A DNA stretch of 64,000 bases from the NCBI GenBank assembly GCA_947561395.2, contig OX387195.1, positions 27,171,126 through 27,235,125 on the forward strand, in the 5' to 3' direction. Source of the DNA: Buxus sempervirens. Its lineage: Eukaryota; Streptophyta; Magnoliopsida; Buxales; Buxaceae. Position 1 is the first letter of the stretch. Each line of letters opens with the position of its first letter. Made by a program: the position numbers and the translations under genes. Shown here in pieces: positions 13,060 to 26,355 of this stretch. Under the pieces are notes generated by a model, which was not told the DNA's origin, did not search any database, and was given only the letters and a program-made list of their open reading frames with translations.

Positions 13060-13199
13060 CTCCGAACAAATTAATTGCCTCTGCAAGCGCAAATAAACCT
13101 AGGATTAGGGTTTAGGGAAACCAAGAAAAGTTCAGCAGAATCTAACGTCGGAGTCTCCGTACTTGATCTTTGCACGAAACGCTGCGAAGAAGTGAGTGG

Positions 13200-14955
13200 A
13201 ATCAGAAAACGGAGATATTGATGCGGGAGCTAAAGAGGAAATAACTTATCTTGTCAAGGGCAGATTCGTCTTTAAGGTCTGATAAAATTAAAAGGTTCCA
13301 ACTGTCCTACAAAGGTGGACCGTGGGTATGCTTCGGCCATTCCGACCGGCGACGAGGGGATTCCGGCGTGATCAAGCTGAAGACTCAAGCACTGAGTTTC
13401 ATTAATCTTTCTTGTACTCAGTATTCAGTAATATAGATGTTATTTTGGTTGTCTAAAACCATATATATGGTCACCAAATTTCTTACAAATGGTTGTCTTT
13501 TGTTTGTTGATGATAATAAATGTGTCTTTTGATCTCTTCGTTACTATGAATCATTTATTAACCTTACCTATGATTAATGGGCCTATGAAGAATGACATTT
13601 TGCTATGTGTCACTAGCAAAATGCTGAAATGCCGTTGAAGTGAGGAAAAAATTGCTAGACAATAAAAAAATAGAAAAAAAAAGACTTAAAAATAATAAAT
13701 TAATGACATTACGCTAATTATTGCTGACATTTCGCCAGCATCAAGAAAAATCTGATAACTTTTACTTGATTCGCTGAAATGTTGCCGATATTGGGGAATC
13801 TTTGACATTTCCTTTCCCAAGGTGGTTTCGTATCGCCACCTGAAATTGCAAACCAGTGATGGAACTCAACTCATTGATTTTTGGGTATCGAGCTGCACCT
13901 TATCCCAGATTTGGTAAAGCCAACATTTTTGAATCAAGCCATGGGCAAATTTGACATGACCAACACCAATACAATCAGAACAAGTTGATGCACAAGCAAA
14001 CTAAGCAAACCCAAACCTTCATATATTCGATTACATCTTAGGAGTAAAATAAGTTTCACCTGGTGGAGAGCTTGCACTTGCTTGTCGAAGTTTGTGCAAG
14101 AAAACGCAGAAGGTAGTCGTCCCCTTATGAACGGAAAAAAAATGCATACACGTTTTATATTTACAGCTATAATAATCAATAATTACATTTAAAAAGTAGT
14201 CAATGGCAAATGGCAACCAGAGAGTTTTATTTATCACTAGCATTTCAGTTTAAGACATGATACATGGGAAATAATCAGCACAGGAAAATATCAAAATGCA
14301 ACACTGAGAGCACTGACTAGCTTTCCATCAGTATATACATTGTATACACTTTATAGCATACAATAATGTCAGTTACAAATAAAAAACTACACAATTTATA
14401 CAGTATGCTTCATATACCAGTGCGCATGTCAGCTGTTCATGTGCAAATCAGAGCTGGTGAAGCCATTAATTGGAGCCACCTATGGAAGGGGGAGCCAAAA
14501 AAAAAAAAAAAAGTGTCAATCACATATGATAATGCAGCATATGCAAGGCCTTGATCTAATCAAACATGCATCTTGCATTCACAAAAAGCATGTAAATAAT
14601 CCAATTTTTTTAATAAATTTCCACAAGCTTCACATTTTGAAGTAGGAATGCCATGGTAACAAAAGATGATGGTAGAATTCCATTTCCATAGCCCATGCAT
14701 AAATATGCTTATGCAATAAAGAGTGAGGTACTTGATTCACAATGGGAATTCTGGAACAAATTTTCCCAGATAGCATCATCTTGAATGGTCAAATAAACCT
14801 AGTGAACAGCTCCGTTGAAGTCTGAGTATCAAATTTTTTGGATAACCAACAAGATCAACTTTTGGCCACATGCACACGTCATTTGAAATTCTAAAATGGG
14901 ACTATATCAAAAAAACACTACGATTCAAATTCTTAAATCTTGCCACATGCACACG
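13200..14955. other. NDUFA8 promoter side and 3' flank of SCC3
   Basis: 13060-13200 is the likely leader of the NDUFA8 gene. 13560-13860 contains repeated words around TGACATTTCGC / GCTGAAATG that look like old repeat debris. From about 14000 to 14955 the sequence may be the 3' UTR of the cohesin gene, or may contain one more small terminal exon of it that I could not prove. Confidence 0.35.
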
Positions 14956-17900
14956 TCATTTGAACGCATGAAGTCCACAAATCGAGTCATTTGTACCTGA
15001 TGTTCTAGATGCAGCTAAGTTATCCATAGCTCGTGCAGAGTCTCCAATCCTTTGTTGGTCTTGACTCTCCTGTTGTGACACTTTCAGCGACCTCAATTTC
15101 GATGAGGGTCTAAGGGAGTGTATCAAAGGAGCCTCCTCTACTTCTTCCTCTTCTTCTTCGTGAGTGTCCTGATCAGATGCACTAATAGAATCATCATCGC
15201 TTGAAACTTGCCCATCAAATAGCTTCTTTCCCTGTATATTTTGGCGTTTACGTGGACGACCTCGGCGTCTTACAGATGTCCCATCTTTTTCTTCTGCAAC
15301 TAAAGTCGTGTTAATACTTGTCTTTCAAACCATGAGTTCCAAAATAAAGAGTAATAATCGGAAACATCCAACAATTAAGAGTAATTGGATAACTGAATGG
15401 ATAAGACCATCAGAGATGTGTTGATGATTGATCTCAAAAACATATGATAAGGAATAGTTGAATCAAGGGGGTGACACACAGAAGATATTCAACCAAATCA
15501 ACCAGAATAAATGCTAGGGATTCCAGGAACCACAATTAAAAGGCGTCAATGAGGACATCTGATGGGCAAAACCCATAATTTGACAATCATTTTCATCTAA
15601 TCTGAAGATCTTTGTTTTGAACCAATGTTCCTGATTACTGTCTGGCACACAAACTTTCTAGAGACTAATCAACTTCTGCTTATATCCTGTTTACACATCC
15701 TCATGCATGAATCTGTTATTCACAAAACAAGCGGGACAATAGGACAGGGAAAACAAGGAGCCCTGAACGCACAAGATATTCTGCTCAAGTATTCTTCAAA
15801 TAATAAAAAAATATAGTTTATACTCTTGTCAAATAATATTAGGATGTTCAAGAATGAGATCATGCCTAAGTCTTAAAGGTAGAGAGAAAAAAAAGGAGCC
15901 ATGAATCTAAAAGATTTTCAACCTAAATATTCTTCAAATAATAAAAAAAAGAGAGTTCAAGACTCCATTGAATAATATTAGGTGCTGAGGAACAGGATAC
16001 ATGCTCAAGTCCCAAATACTGAACATGACAACAATATATATATGACACAAATGCATTCTCCCAACAAGGTGGGGGCATTCTATGATCACATCATGCAACA
16101 GAAAACCCACTTGGACATTCTATGTGGAAGAAATAAGAAAATTGGAAGTTGAAGAAAGCAAATAAAAGAAAGAATAATGAGAATAAAGGCCAACTTCAAG
16201 AAAAGACTCACAAAACAACAATATTGAAAACATGATATTTAAATGGAAGTAGCATTCAACAGTACCTTGGAGACCCTCATTCTTTGCATACTTCTCACGC
16301 AAACTATCAACAAACTTGTTATAGGGACGCCAACCACTAGGGTCTTCGTCAGTGTTTACATTCTCTGTTCGCTTCTGGACATCCTTTAGACTACTTGCAT
16401 ATAAATTAGTATTAGAATAGGCTTTATTGAATATAAGTGACAAATACTAATAGCTGATTACATCAAAAAAGAAATTCCATCTTACATTTCTAGGACGTCA
16501 GAGGTAGGAAGTTTAGATACAAAATGGAGTACAGCTCCTTCCAAGAAAGAGAGATGTTTCGGGGCATCTACAAATGCAAACTCAATACCATCCTTAACAA
16601 TTTTTAGAATGTCTGGTCTATGCTTATTTCGAGCAGCACCCATGAATGTTCCAGACAGTCGAGCAGCCAGATCCTGACATTGTTTAAAAGATTTGCTCTC
16701 TGAGGATTCATCTTCACTTTTTGAGAGTTGTAACTCATGCCGATTGTAGGCCTAATCCATGCAAGATCAGAAGTCAACACCTCTAACACAGTAATGAAAC
16801 CACACAAGGCTAAAGTTGCGAAATGTAATTTTCTTCCTATATCAAAAACTCTTAGCTAATACACTTTGATTTTAAGCTGGAGATAATATATTAATTACAG
16901 GTACCTAGGATTATAACTTATGTATTTGCGAGATAAAACATTCTGGTATCAACTCCCAAAAAATTAGTATCAGGAAATTTATACAACAGTGAGGTTCATA
17001 TGCTTACTTAATGATCAAATCAAGAAGATTGACTAGGAGTGAGGACCAAAATAAGCTCAACCCTAATAGTTATAGAGTCAATTTAGCTCAACTGAACCAA
17101 TACCCAAACACTAACAAAACATCCCAATCTAGCATAAACCAACGTCTAATTCCTCTGCCCACTCCTCTTTTCAAGATCATAAGGCTTTGGTCAATTTGAG
17201 GCGAAGGTTAAATAAACTTTCTTGCATTACTAATAACAACCTCTGTGTAATAAACAGGATAAATAATTGATATACAGATTTCTTATGCTCCATGTAAATT
17301 TTAACAATCAAAGAAACCATTTACATGTAATCATCATGACAGAAAGTAGGCTACCCCTCTGTTCTGGGGTGAATCTATCAACGATCTTTTAATTCACTAT
17401 CAACTCCTATCATATATGATATGAATACATTTCCTTCAACAAAGTTGCTGCTTATTCATTAAAAGAAAAAAAGTTAGTAGCATACAACTTGTGTTTTCAG
17501 GATGAATGGTTCTGGTCTGTTAAATAGAAGCTTAGAAATATAAAATAAAAATTTGTCAAGCCCCATTTAAAGCTATACTATCTAACCATTTTCTGGACTG
17601 TTCCATAGGAAGGGCTGTACACATGAAGGCTAAGTATAACCAAACTCAGGAATAATGGAATGAAAGTCCTTATACATTCAAGAAAAGAGAAGATTTTTTG
17701 GACTATCAGAAAGAATGAATTCTTGAGCATGTGCCTTGCTTTGCTGCTCTGTAAACACATAAATTATTTATATGAGGCTAGAAAAAAAATGAGTTGACAC
17801 CTCACACAGCCTCAAGTCAATTGTAGGACTAACAACTGTTGACCACTTAAAACTAAAATGAGTATCTGAGCAACAATATTGTTTCATTCAAGGAAATATA

Positions 17901-20900
17901 TTCTCCAGTTATGTTACAGAAAGCTAAAACTTTAAATCCAGAGGCTTACCCTTTTCAATGCTTCTAGAAATGTGTTGGGGACATCATCATTTGTTTTCTT
18001 TAGAACAGAAATGAGGTGTTTAACAATCTCTGACACACTTGTCCCGTGCATTACAAAATGCGAAATAATCTCTGGACCAAGATAATCCTGCATTAAAGTT
18101 TGACATCAAATGGAATATCTCTGGCCATTAAAAGTAATCGCAAATATCTTTGTCAATGAGGCATTCTATTCACCAGATGTTACACAGCAGCTGAGGTCTG
18201 TGACCATGTTTCGATGTAACAGTTTTCATCCTATATATACTACCATATGGCCCCATATTAGCAAGTCCAGTTCAGGTAAAATCAGATGGATTAGTGACAT
18301 TATTTTTTTTTTAGATTTTACTTAAACCTTTTTAAAAAAAAAAAAAAACTTCAGTTAGTAGTCGATAGGCAAACAAGATAGATATGTACCAGTTAATGCT
18401 GAATTAAAACTCAGCAATGGTCTCAGCTGATGGCCAACACATGCAATCATGCGTGAAACACACGTCTTCTATTTTAAGTTTAGTTAATTGTGATTTCATT
18501 TCTAATTTATAATTTTTTAACATTAAAACATCATACAAAATCAAATTAATTATTCAACAGAACTGTATGATAAAGAGTGCAACTAGAAAGATCTCAACAC
18601 AAAATTTTCCAATGAGTAAAAATTATATAAAATACAGTTCTTTTAAAAATAAATGAAAACAGTAACAAAAGTTATTTCCTAAAAGGTTTACAAATTATTT
18701 CAAAACTGAAGCTAGCAATCGGTAATAAAGGGCTTACTGCTATAACTTTTACTTGAGTTCAATGCCCCAACTTTCCTTACTTGAAAAAGATAGCCTGAGT
18801 AAAATCTGAGAAAATGAGGCTTTATCTACATGAATAATTCATTTTCAGGCTTCGAATGCATGAACATTGCCTCAATCCTATAGAAGCACAAATGAGTAAA
18901 TATCTATATCTGTGATTAAATCTCAACTACAGAAATTGTGAATCACTACCCTGCTGGTTCCTAAATCTCTAAGATCAATGAAACACAACCTGATTGGATG
19001 ATTTCAACTATCTGATGAATCAGTTAGTTCATGGACAATCTTCGTATATTTCTGCATAAATAGAACATGACAGTTATAAAGATTAAAAACAAAATATAAT
19101 CACCTTAGGAACAGTATCACTTGCAACCAACTTTGCAGCAGCAATCATGACTGCAACTCGATTCGTCTCCTCAACATACTCTTTGTTCACATCTTCATCT
19201 TCTGTCTCATCTGTTAGCATAGATACACAAGACAGATCTTAAAATAAAAAATAATTTATCTTAAATAAAATAAGAATAAAACTTCTTTGGAAGATGACAC
19301 CAAAAAGAGATACCACCGTAAGGTACATGAGAAAATGTCTGATCTGAGTAACCTTAATTGGGATACAGAATACAGATCATAAAATATTTAGGGTCACCAA
19401 CCTGAAGAACTCCCAGGGTAAAAATCAACCAACTCAGGCAATCAGAACCATTTTTTTGGCCGGAATTTTGGGTTGGAATGTCACACAAGTTTCTTTAACC
19501 AAAAAGATGTGCCTTTTAATGCTTACCATCAATCAATCATATGGTATGTAGGAGACCTAGTTTCATGTGTAAGCAGTATGGCTCTTGAATCCCACATAGC
19601 CACCATGTTTATTGCTAACTATCTATGGAATATAACTATAGTACAACATTTGGATATTCCTGCTCCCGCTTCTCTACATGTATGTTAAAGGTAAAATAGA
19701 AAGTTTTAAACCAAAATAGATCTTCTATATGGCATACGGTTTTCTTGTATAAACTTAAGAAACATTTAAAAAATTGGACGTAATAAAACCTAATATACAT
19801 GTATTATCAGAGCTTATATAAGATAAGATCTTATATATGTGGCTAACAATAGGTCCCCTGGATGGTCTTGATTGGTCACAGCCAACCAGCCACCCACCCA
19901 TGCTAAATATAGAGTTGTGATAGAGAACACTTTCATAAATGTAATCATATTTATGGTGCAGAATCAGCAATACAAGAAAGAATTACCCGAAATATTGAGC
20001 TGCTGTTCACAAAGTTTCCAAAATTTTTGAAGAATGGGTGTCTCTGGACAATATCCTAATCTTTCCAGCTTTGTTGAAGCAAAGTTTGACTTTCGGAACA
20101 AGCACCACATTTCTGCAAGTATAGTGCAAACCTTGGGAATAACAAAGGTTTTGTGAGATAAAACTGGAGCATACCTAAAAGTAAGAGAGATGACATCCCA
20201 ATCAAGTGCTTCAAGTAACGATATCTTTAAATTAATGGATTAGTTAGGAAAATTACTCTGCAAGCAAGCAGGCTTCCATAATTTCCTTCTTCCTGAACTC
20301 CAGACAGGGTGTACAGAATGTGTTCAAGTCGATCAAACAAGGTCGTGCGTTTGGACAGTAGAGAAGATAAAGATGCTTCTGATAAATTTTCCCCATCTAT
20401 AATCAAATGTAGGTACCAGGCTACATGCAAATACAGGTTGAGAAGCAGAAAACTCACAACCTGAAAGAGTCGGGACAACATAATGATAAGCAGGCATAAA
20501 TAAAAAGTACAAATTCTCATTTGGCAGCTTCATTTACACACCTCATCATCCATATTACCGGCACTTCCAAGAATGCTGGCAACATCTTCATATAAGCTTT
20601 CCATGGGTACAGACCTCGATAACTGAAGCTCATACAATCTTTTCAAATTAACAAGAAGATTATATTCATCACCACCATCCTGAAATTTTAAAACACATCC
20701 TTGTTTATACAGAAGCTGAAAATAGAAAAACACAAGACAAATAATGGGGGGAGAAAGAAGAGCCTGCGTATGAGGGAGGTATACCATTACTTCTTTTATT
20801 GCAGATTTCACCTTTGATATAACCTCATCATCAAGCTCTTTCACTTTATTCTGGGCAAAATCTTTCAGCTCTCCTTGACTCTCAGTGGAACAAAATGTAA

Positions 20901-23900
20901 TAGCCTTTACACAAGACCGCAATGAATCCTTCTCCCCATGTTTAAAAAATGCCTCTTTAATGAGCTGAAGAAGAGTTTTGAAATTCTGGAAGGACAAGAA
21001 AATAATTACTTGCTTTGATACTGGGGACCTGAAATAGTAGCATCAGCAAGAAATTCTAGGAGTTACCTGCTCCTGTCTCTTCAACGAATAAAGCTCAAGT
21101 TTCATATGGACAATAATCTCAATCAATGATGGCACTTTTGCTTTATCAGCCATAAATTTATGTAGAAGTTGTGGGTAGTTTTTCATCATGGCAACTGTGA
21201 TGTCCCGTCTGTTATTTTCCAGAGTTTCCTGCCAATTCACTCACCAGAAAATATTCAGGAATAGTTGCACAAATCTAGCAATGAAGTAGATCTAAACAAA
21301 TACGAATATACATTAAATATATTATCTCATTCAACTCATTTACATTAAAAATAAAGACTTGGATTCTCCTCTTAACAGTAATAGAAGCTATTATCACTGA
21401 AGAAATCAAAATTACAACCACAAAATGAAATATTAACTGTGAAGTTTCACTGAGGCTGAATGATGACATTATCAAAATAATTGCACCTTTTGAGCCTTAT
21501 TGTAATATTGTTTTCGATTATCAGTAGCAGGAACAATCTTCTCTCCAACAGCCTTTTTGGCAGATGCATAAAGAAGGCGGATCAAGTTTGTTGCATCCAC
21601 ATCAGTAAGCTCAATTAAAGGATTCTCATCCAGGAGCATAGAGATAATACACTTCCAATCCTGAAAGATACATATGACCATTTTCTTAACAAAGAAAGCA
21701 GCCAAACTAAGGAACTGTAGCTAATAAAAAAAGGTTCCTTTTTGCTTAATTTTTTATCTTATCTTTCAATCAATGAAGTTTACAACATGTCCTACTCTTA
21801 AGTCTTAACATACTTTCATTGCCTTCATATAGTCCCAAACATCATCAATGACATAGGTACTTAAAATGGGATCTGTAGAGAACTCTCTTAGTATTTGCAA
21901 CATTCTACCCAGATGAACTTCAGAAGAATCATTGCCACCACCTACGAGCAATTTTTGCATTGCTATGAGTGCCTCATACAACTAAATTGTAAAGCAAATA
22001 ATTTCATAACAATTATTGTAAAATGGAAAAACACCTTTGGCCCCAGATTGGGAGCTACTAAACTTTTGTGCAATCAAGTGATCATAAACCAGTGCTCCTA
22101 TGGCACGCCTGATTTCAGGTGGTTCATCAATAAGCAAATCATATAATGGGCCTAAGTCATCATCTGATATAAGCTGATTCCTGAAAGTGCCACAGGTTCA
22201 TAAAGTCAATTTTCATAGAACAATTCTACCCGTGCATTAATTCCAAATAAGAAATTAAATGGAAATAAAAAAAACAGTTCAAAGTCCCCAATAGAAAAAC
22301 ATACCGTACTAGTTGTTTTACAAGTCCTATAGCAGACACGGCCACAGAAACATCAATGTCATCAGCCAGCTCAATCATTCTGCTAGAGAATCTTTCTGTG
22401 AACAGGCCAAGAGATGGCACATTATCATCCACCTCATAAAGATTTTGCAAGGCAAGGACAGAAGCTTTTCTTACACCAGCGATCTTCAGAAGCAGTACGA
22501 AGAAAGAGCTAGTTAGATTGGTTAAATATGAATGCCAATAAAACATCATTTAGCATTCAGTACATCTCAGTATCCCCTTCCATTAAACAAAAGCTTGTAG
22601 GAACCAAAATGGGGTGTTATTTAACATGCAGCCCCTTTTAGGCAGAATTTTAATAAATTTCACCACTACAAAAAAAGTAAAATATTTTAAGGAAAGACAT
22701 GTCTGCTTTCATAAAAAAGTAGGCCTTCAGCAAAAGTCAATAATGTATTTCATGTGTCAACAGTAAGAAAACATGCATCCACAAATGGAGGAAAAAGTTT
22801 GGAAAGTTTAAAAGCTTTTTTTTTCTTTCAATTCTTATTCAAGGGATTTTCGGCACTTCTTAACTAAACTCTGTTCCATCTGCAGGAGGAAGTCTTAATA
22901 TGAAAAATTAAAAAAAAAAAAAAAGATTTAATGAACCCATAACATGAATGCTAAATGAGCATCAAGTACAAACTGCACTCAGAATATATATTACTTTATC
23001 ATTTAGTGTCCATCCCAGGTACTTCAGGTACAAATCCTGCAAGAATAAGGAAGGGTATGACATAATCCAGACACCAAGAGATTGTATGCATGACATTCGG
23101 ATATTAGGATCGATGTCACGGTATCGATGCACAAATAGCCTACAAAAGTAAAACATTACATTAGTTAGAAAAATATAACAAGAATATAAAATTTCACAAC
23201 AAAAATAGAAAGTTTTTTTCCAAATATATATAATTATTTCTTCATTTCTTACAAACAAAAATCATGAATAATGAAGTCATACCCTGTAAATATCTTGCGC
23301 ATCATCTCCTCTATTACTGTTATCTTCTCATGAGTCGATGATAATCTTTTATTTAGTGACTCCACGCGAGGACCCTCATTCCTTTTTCTCTTTTCCGCAT
23401 TTAACTGTCTTTGAGTGGTTTCCCGCTGTGACCCAAGCATTTTAGCAACAGTTATGAAGGACGTAACAAGCTGGAGGCCTACCAAAGAAGCAACCTGGCG
23501 AAAAACCCTTGGAGGAGTGCTGGAGCACAAGAAAATGGGAGAATTCAACCAAAATAAACTTGTTACACACAAACACAACACGGGCAGGAACGGGCACACA
23601 CAGCAGAAGGATAACTAAAAAAGAAATACAAACTGTTAAAAAATATATAAATAAAGAAAAAAATCAACTGTGAATGAATAATTAAAGATCTTACCATGAA
23701 AGAGCAATCACATAGTCCATGCACTTGTCAAACAAAACCTGATCAAATAATGGCCGATTTTGACATTCAATAACCAAATTGTCCCAGAAAGCTGTAAGAT
23801 TTTCTTTGAAATTCTTGAATTCCTTCCGCTTTGAATTGTTGTAGTCTTCAACTTCCCCCTATGTTCCAAAGAATTTAAGTCTAAACAGCAGCAGGGAACT

Positions 23901-24915
23901 TCAGTGCATAAATGAAGATTAATAATCAATTGTTGTTATCACCATATCAATAGGTATGACAACAGGGTAGGCATTGGAGAATCCTAACCTGGTCGCAGAT
24001 CCTAACTTAAGAACCAGGGGTTCAAGGAAGATCCTATTTTAAGATATATTATGGATTAAGTAAAATATATAAATTTTCACATACCATGTGACTTCTGTAG
24101 TCTATTCCTGAAGGGCAACAAGGTGGATTCAATCAAACCTGAACCCAATTTGTGGCTTACCAAACCCCACTGAATAGGAACCAGAGAGGGCAAGTTCACG
24201 TTTAATGTGCTCCGTAACCATCATTGCATACAAATTAATTTAAGAGACTTCGACAGAAATAAAACAAAAGGCAGGAAGGAAGCAAAAATATTTATGAAAT
24301 ATTAAAATTAAAGGATACATTCCTAGCAAGATTAACCAAAGCAACCACGACATCATCCACATCCGTCTCGTCCAGAAGATCTTCCTTAAGATGATATTTA
24401 GCTCCACATGCCTGCCATATATGCAAACTTCACCAATTCAATTTCATACCATGAAGATGAATTATGCAACAATTAGTCACATGATAGCTCTGGCCAAGGT
24501 TAGAGAGCATCCAGTTTATATTGTCCACTCACTAAGCAATCTTCTGTTTCTTTGCTGAATCTAGATTCTTTTTGCCCTTTGTTTCAGAGGCATTGCTCTT
24601 TCAAAGAATGGATTTTCCTTACATTTATTGTTTTGCTCTTATTTAATTTATACCTTGAATAAATAAAAGGAAAATTACATTACCTCAAACAGCAGCACCA
24701 AGAGTTCTACCATTGCAGGCTTCGGATCCTTTTCGTATTGCTCAACCCAATGCTTTGCTACTTGAGGGATGACCTTCCCATTACCTTTGACAACCTCTGC
24801 AGAAATAGGTGAACATACTCAATTCCCAGCTATCAATACACGAGAACCATATATCTTAAAGACAATGCTTCTACTTTTTATACCAGTTGTAGAAATAGAA
24901 CTAGATAAATGAAAT

Positions 24916-24991
<76 letters not shown>

Positions 24992-26010
24992 CGGAGGGAG
25001 AGAGACAGAAGTATCCTTATGAGATATAATCAGCAGAACACAGAAAAAAGATGTCAGTAAAATAATTCGGATAGTTTTGGCTGCAAAAACCATGCAAACC
25101 ACGGATCTAGTTCAGAAGAAGTTAGACACAATTTGAAGAACACAAAATCATTATAAAACCAATAGCATCATGATTTCCCAATCAATATCCTGGCAAACCC
25201 AGTTAATAATACAATATAAAGTTCAGGTTTCATAATATCAGTATTAAATAACAATAGCTTCAGCAAGCAGATGGTAATAATCAGCAAAAAAAAAGTAGAA
25301 AGTTAGAGGATGTTCATGCCATTTAAACTAGATCCATAAATCCCACGACTGAGTATTATGTCCTTCGATTAGAAATCTATGGAGATTTTTACATGAAATA
25401 GAACACCCAAACAGTTGCTTCCTCACTACAAGCCAAAATTTTACACCGAATTTGGCCAATCTTCAGTGTAATATTTTTTTTTCCATGATTTTTTATAGCA
25501 TTCTTCAACATAATAGTCGTGGAAGATAAGAGACAACGAACTAAGGAAATTACAAGTCTTAAAAAAAATCGGCCTTTCAACACAGGCGCTGACAAATTAA
25601 ATGCATACCAATCAAGCTTTGGTCATTCTTAAAGGATCCTGCACTCTCCTTCGTCGTTCGGTTTCTCTTGCTCCTTGGAAGGACCTCGTCGAAATCCTCA
25701 AACGATGCCTCACCGGATCCTCGCTCCACGTCTTCCTGGCTTCGGTCACTGTGGGTACTTGGTTGGTCGGGCTCTTCTCCAACCGAACCACTCACTCTGC
25801 CCCCATCTTGGTCGTCAGTGGCCGGAACCCTAGCCCGTTTCTGTTCAACGATAAGCAGGAAAATTAGCTCAAATAAAACAGAAAGAAAAAGGAATACTAA
25901 AAAAAACTTGATTGAGAGAATCAAATGAGTAAAATGCTCCGAAGAAACAGAGATTCTGAACAAACCGGACGGCGAACCGATAATTCAGATGCTGCAACTG
26001 CGTCCTCCAT
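14956..26010 (-). CDS. SCC3: Cohesin complex subunit SCC3 / STAG-type
   Basis: Twenty-one exons, minus strand: 26010-25966, 25840-25609, 24796-24684, 24411-24319, 23858-23695, 23519-23283, 23139-22995, 22483-22305, 22180-22035, 21941-21814, 21660-21487, 21228-21067, 20985-20785, 20679-20542, 20460-20257, 20131-19987, 19210-19104, 18087-17950, 16751-16486, 16390-16266, 15293-14956. They join in frame to 3480 nt (1159 aa; Arabidopsis SCC3 is about 1100 aa). The N-terminus is acidic and basic. About residues 295-385 ([15 protein letters not shown]... LGWTLNDK) form the stromalin conserved domain, followed by HEAT-like helices. An AT-hook-like RRRGRPRKR and an acidic EEEEEEVEE run lie near the C-terminus. 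SCC3/STAG binds SCC1 and DNA and is needed for sister-chromatid cohesion (family knowledge). The last exon is uncertain: CAG|GTACAA at 14997/14996 could be a donor; otherwise translation stops at TGA 14956. Confidence 0.93.
24919..24985. repeat. (AG)n microsatellite in SCC3 intron 2
   Basis: About 33 uninterrupted AG units lie within the intron between exons 2 and 3. On the transcribed strand this is a CU tract. Confidence 0.95.
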
Positions 26011-26066
26011 GCCCTAGCATCAACAGAAATTTTTACACTCTCATATCTCTTGTGAACAGGAAATTA

Positions 26067-26069
<3 letters not shown>

Positions 26070-26106
<37 letters not shown>
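26070..26106. repeat. (AG)n microsatellite in the SCC3 leader/promoter
   Basis: A run of GA dinucleotides 60-97 bases upstream of the SCC3 ATG. On the SCC3 transcript strand it reads (CU)n, typical of plant 5' leaders. Confidence 0.9.
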
Positions 26107-26109
<3 letters not shown>

Positions 26110-26168
26110 GAGGGAAGGAGATTAAAGATTTAAACTAGAGAACTGGAAAACCAGGCACAAGTAATCTC

Positions 26169-26178
26169 TCCCGCCAAA
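26169..26178 (-). promoter_or_regulatory. E2F-type site upstream of SCC3
   Basis: The minus strand reads TTTGGCGGGA, which fits the plant E2F consensus TTTSSCGS. It lies about 160 bases upstream of the SCC3 ATG, where an S-phase promoter element would be expected. Function is inferred from the match and from the cell-cycle role of cohesin. Confidence 0.55.
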
Positions 26179-26355
26179 CGAGAGAGGAGGCAGCGAGTCG
26201 CTGACTCAAGTTGAAGGGTAGCGCTCGAGTACGTTTCTCAAAATTACATTGGTGTCCCTGGCACGCCAGTGGGCCGAGTTGGTCCCCCGGCCTAGTACTG
26301 CAAAATGTTATTTATGGGCTATCTTAAAGCAACTTGGAATCTTCTCTCTCATTTC

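Noticed and set aside
24878..25102. 74-codon minus-strand frame with a Ser-Leu run
   Set aside because: It is the translation of the (AG)n microsatellite within an SCC3 intron.
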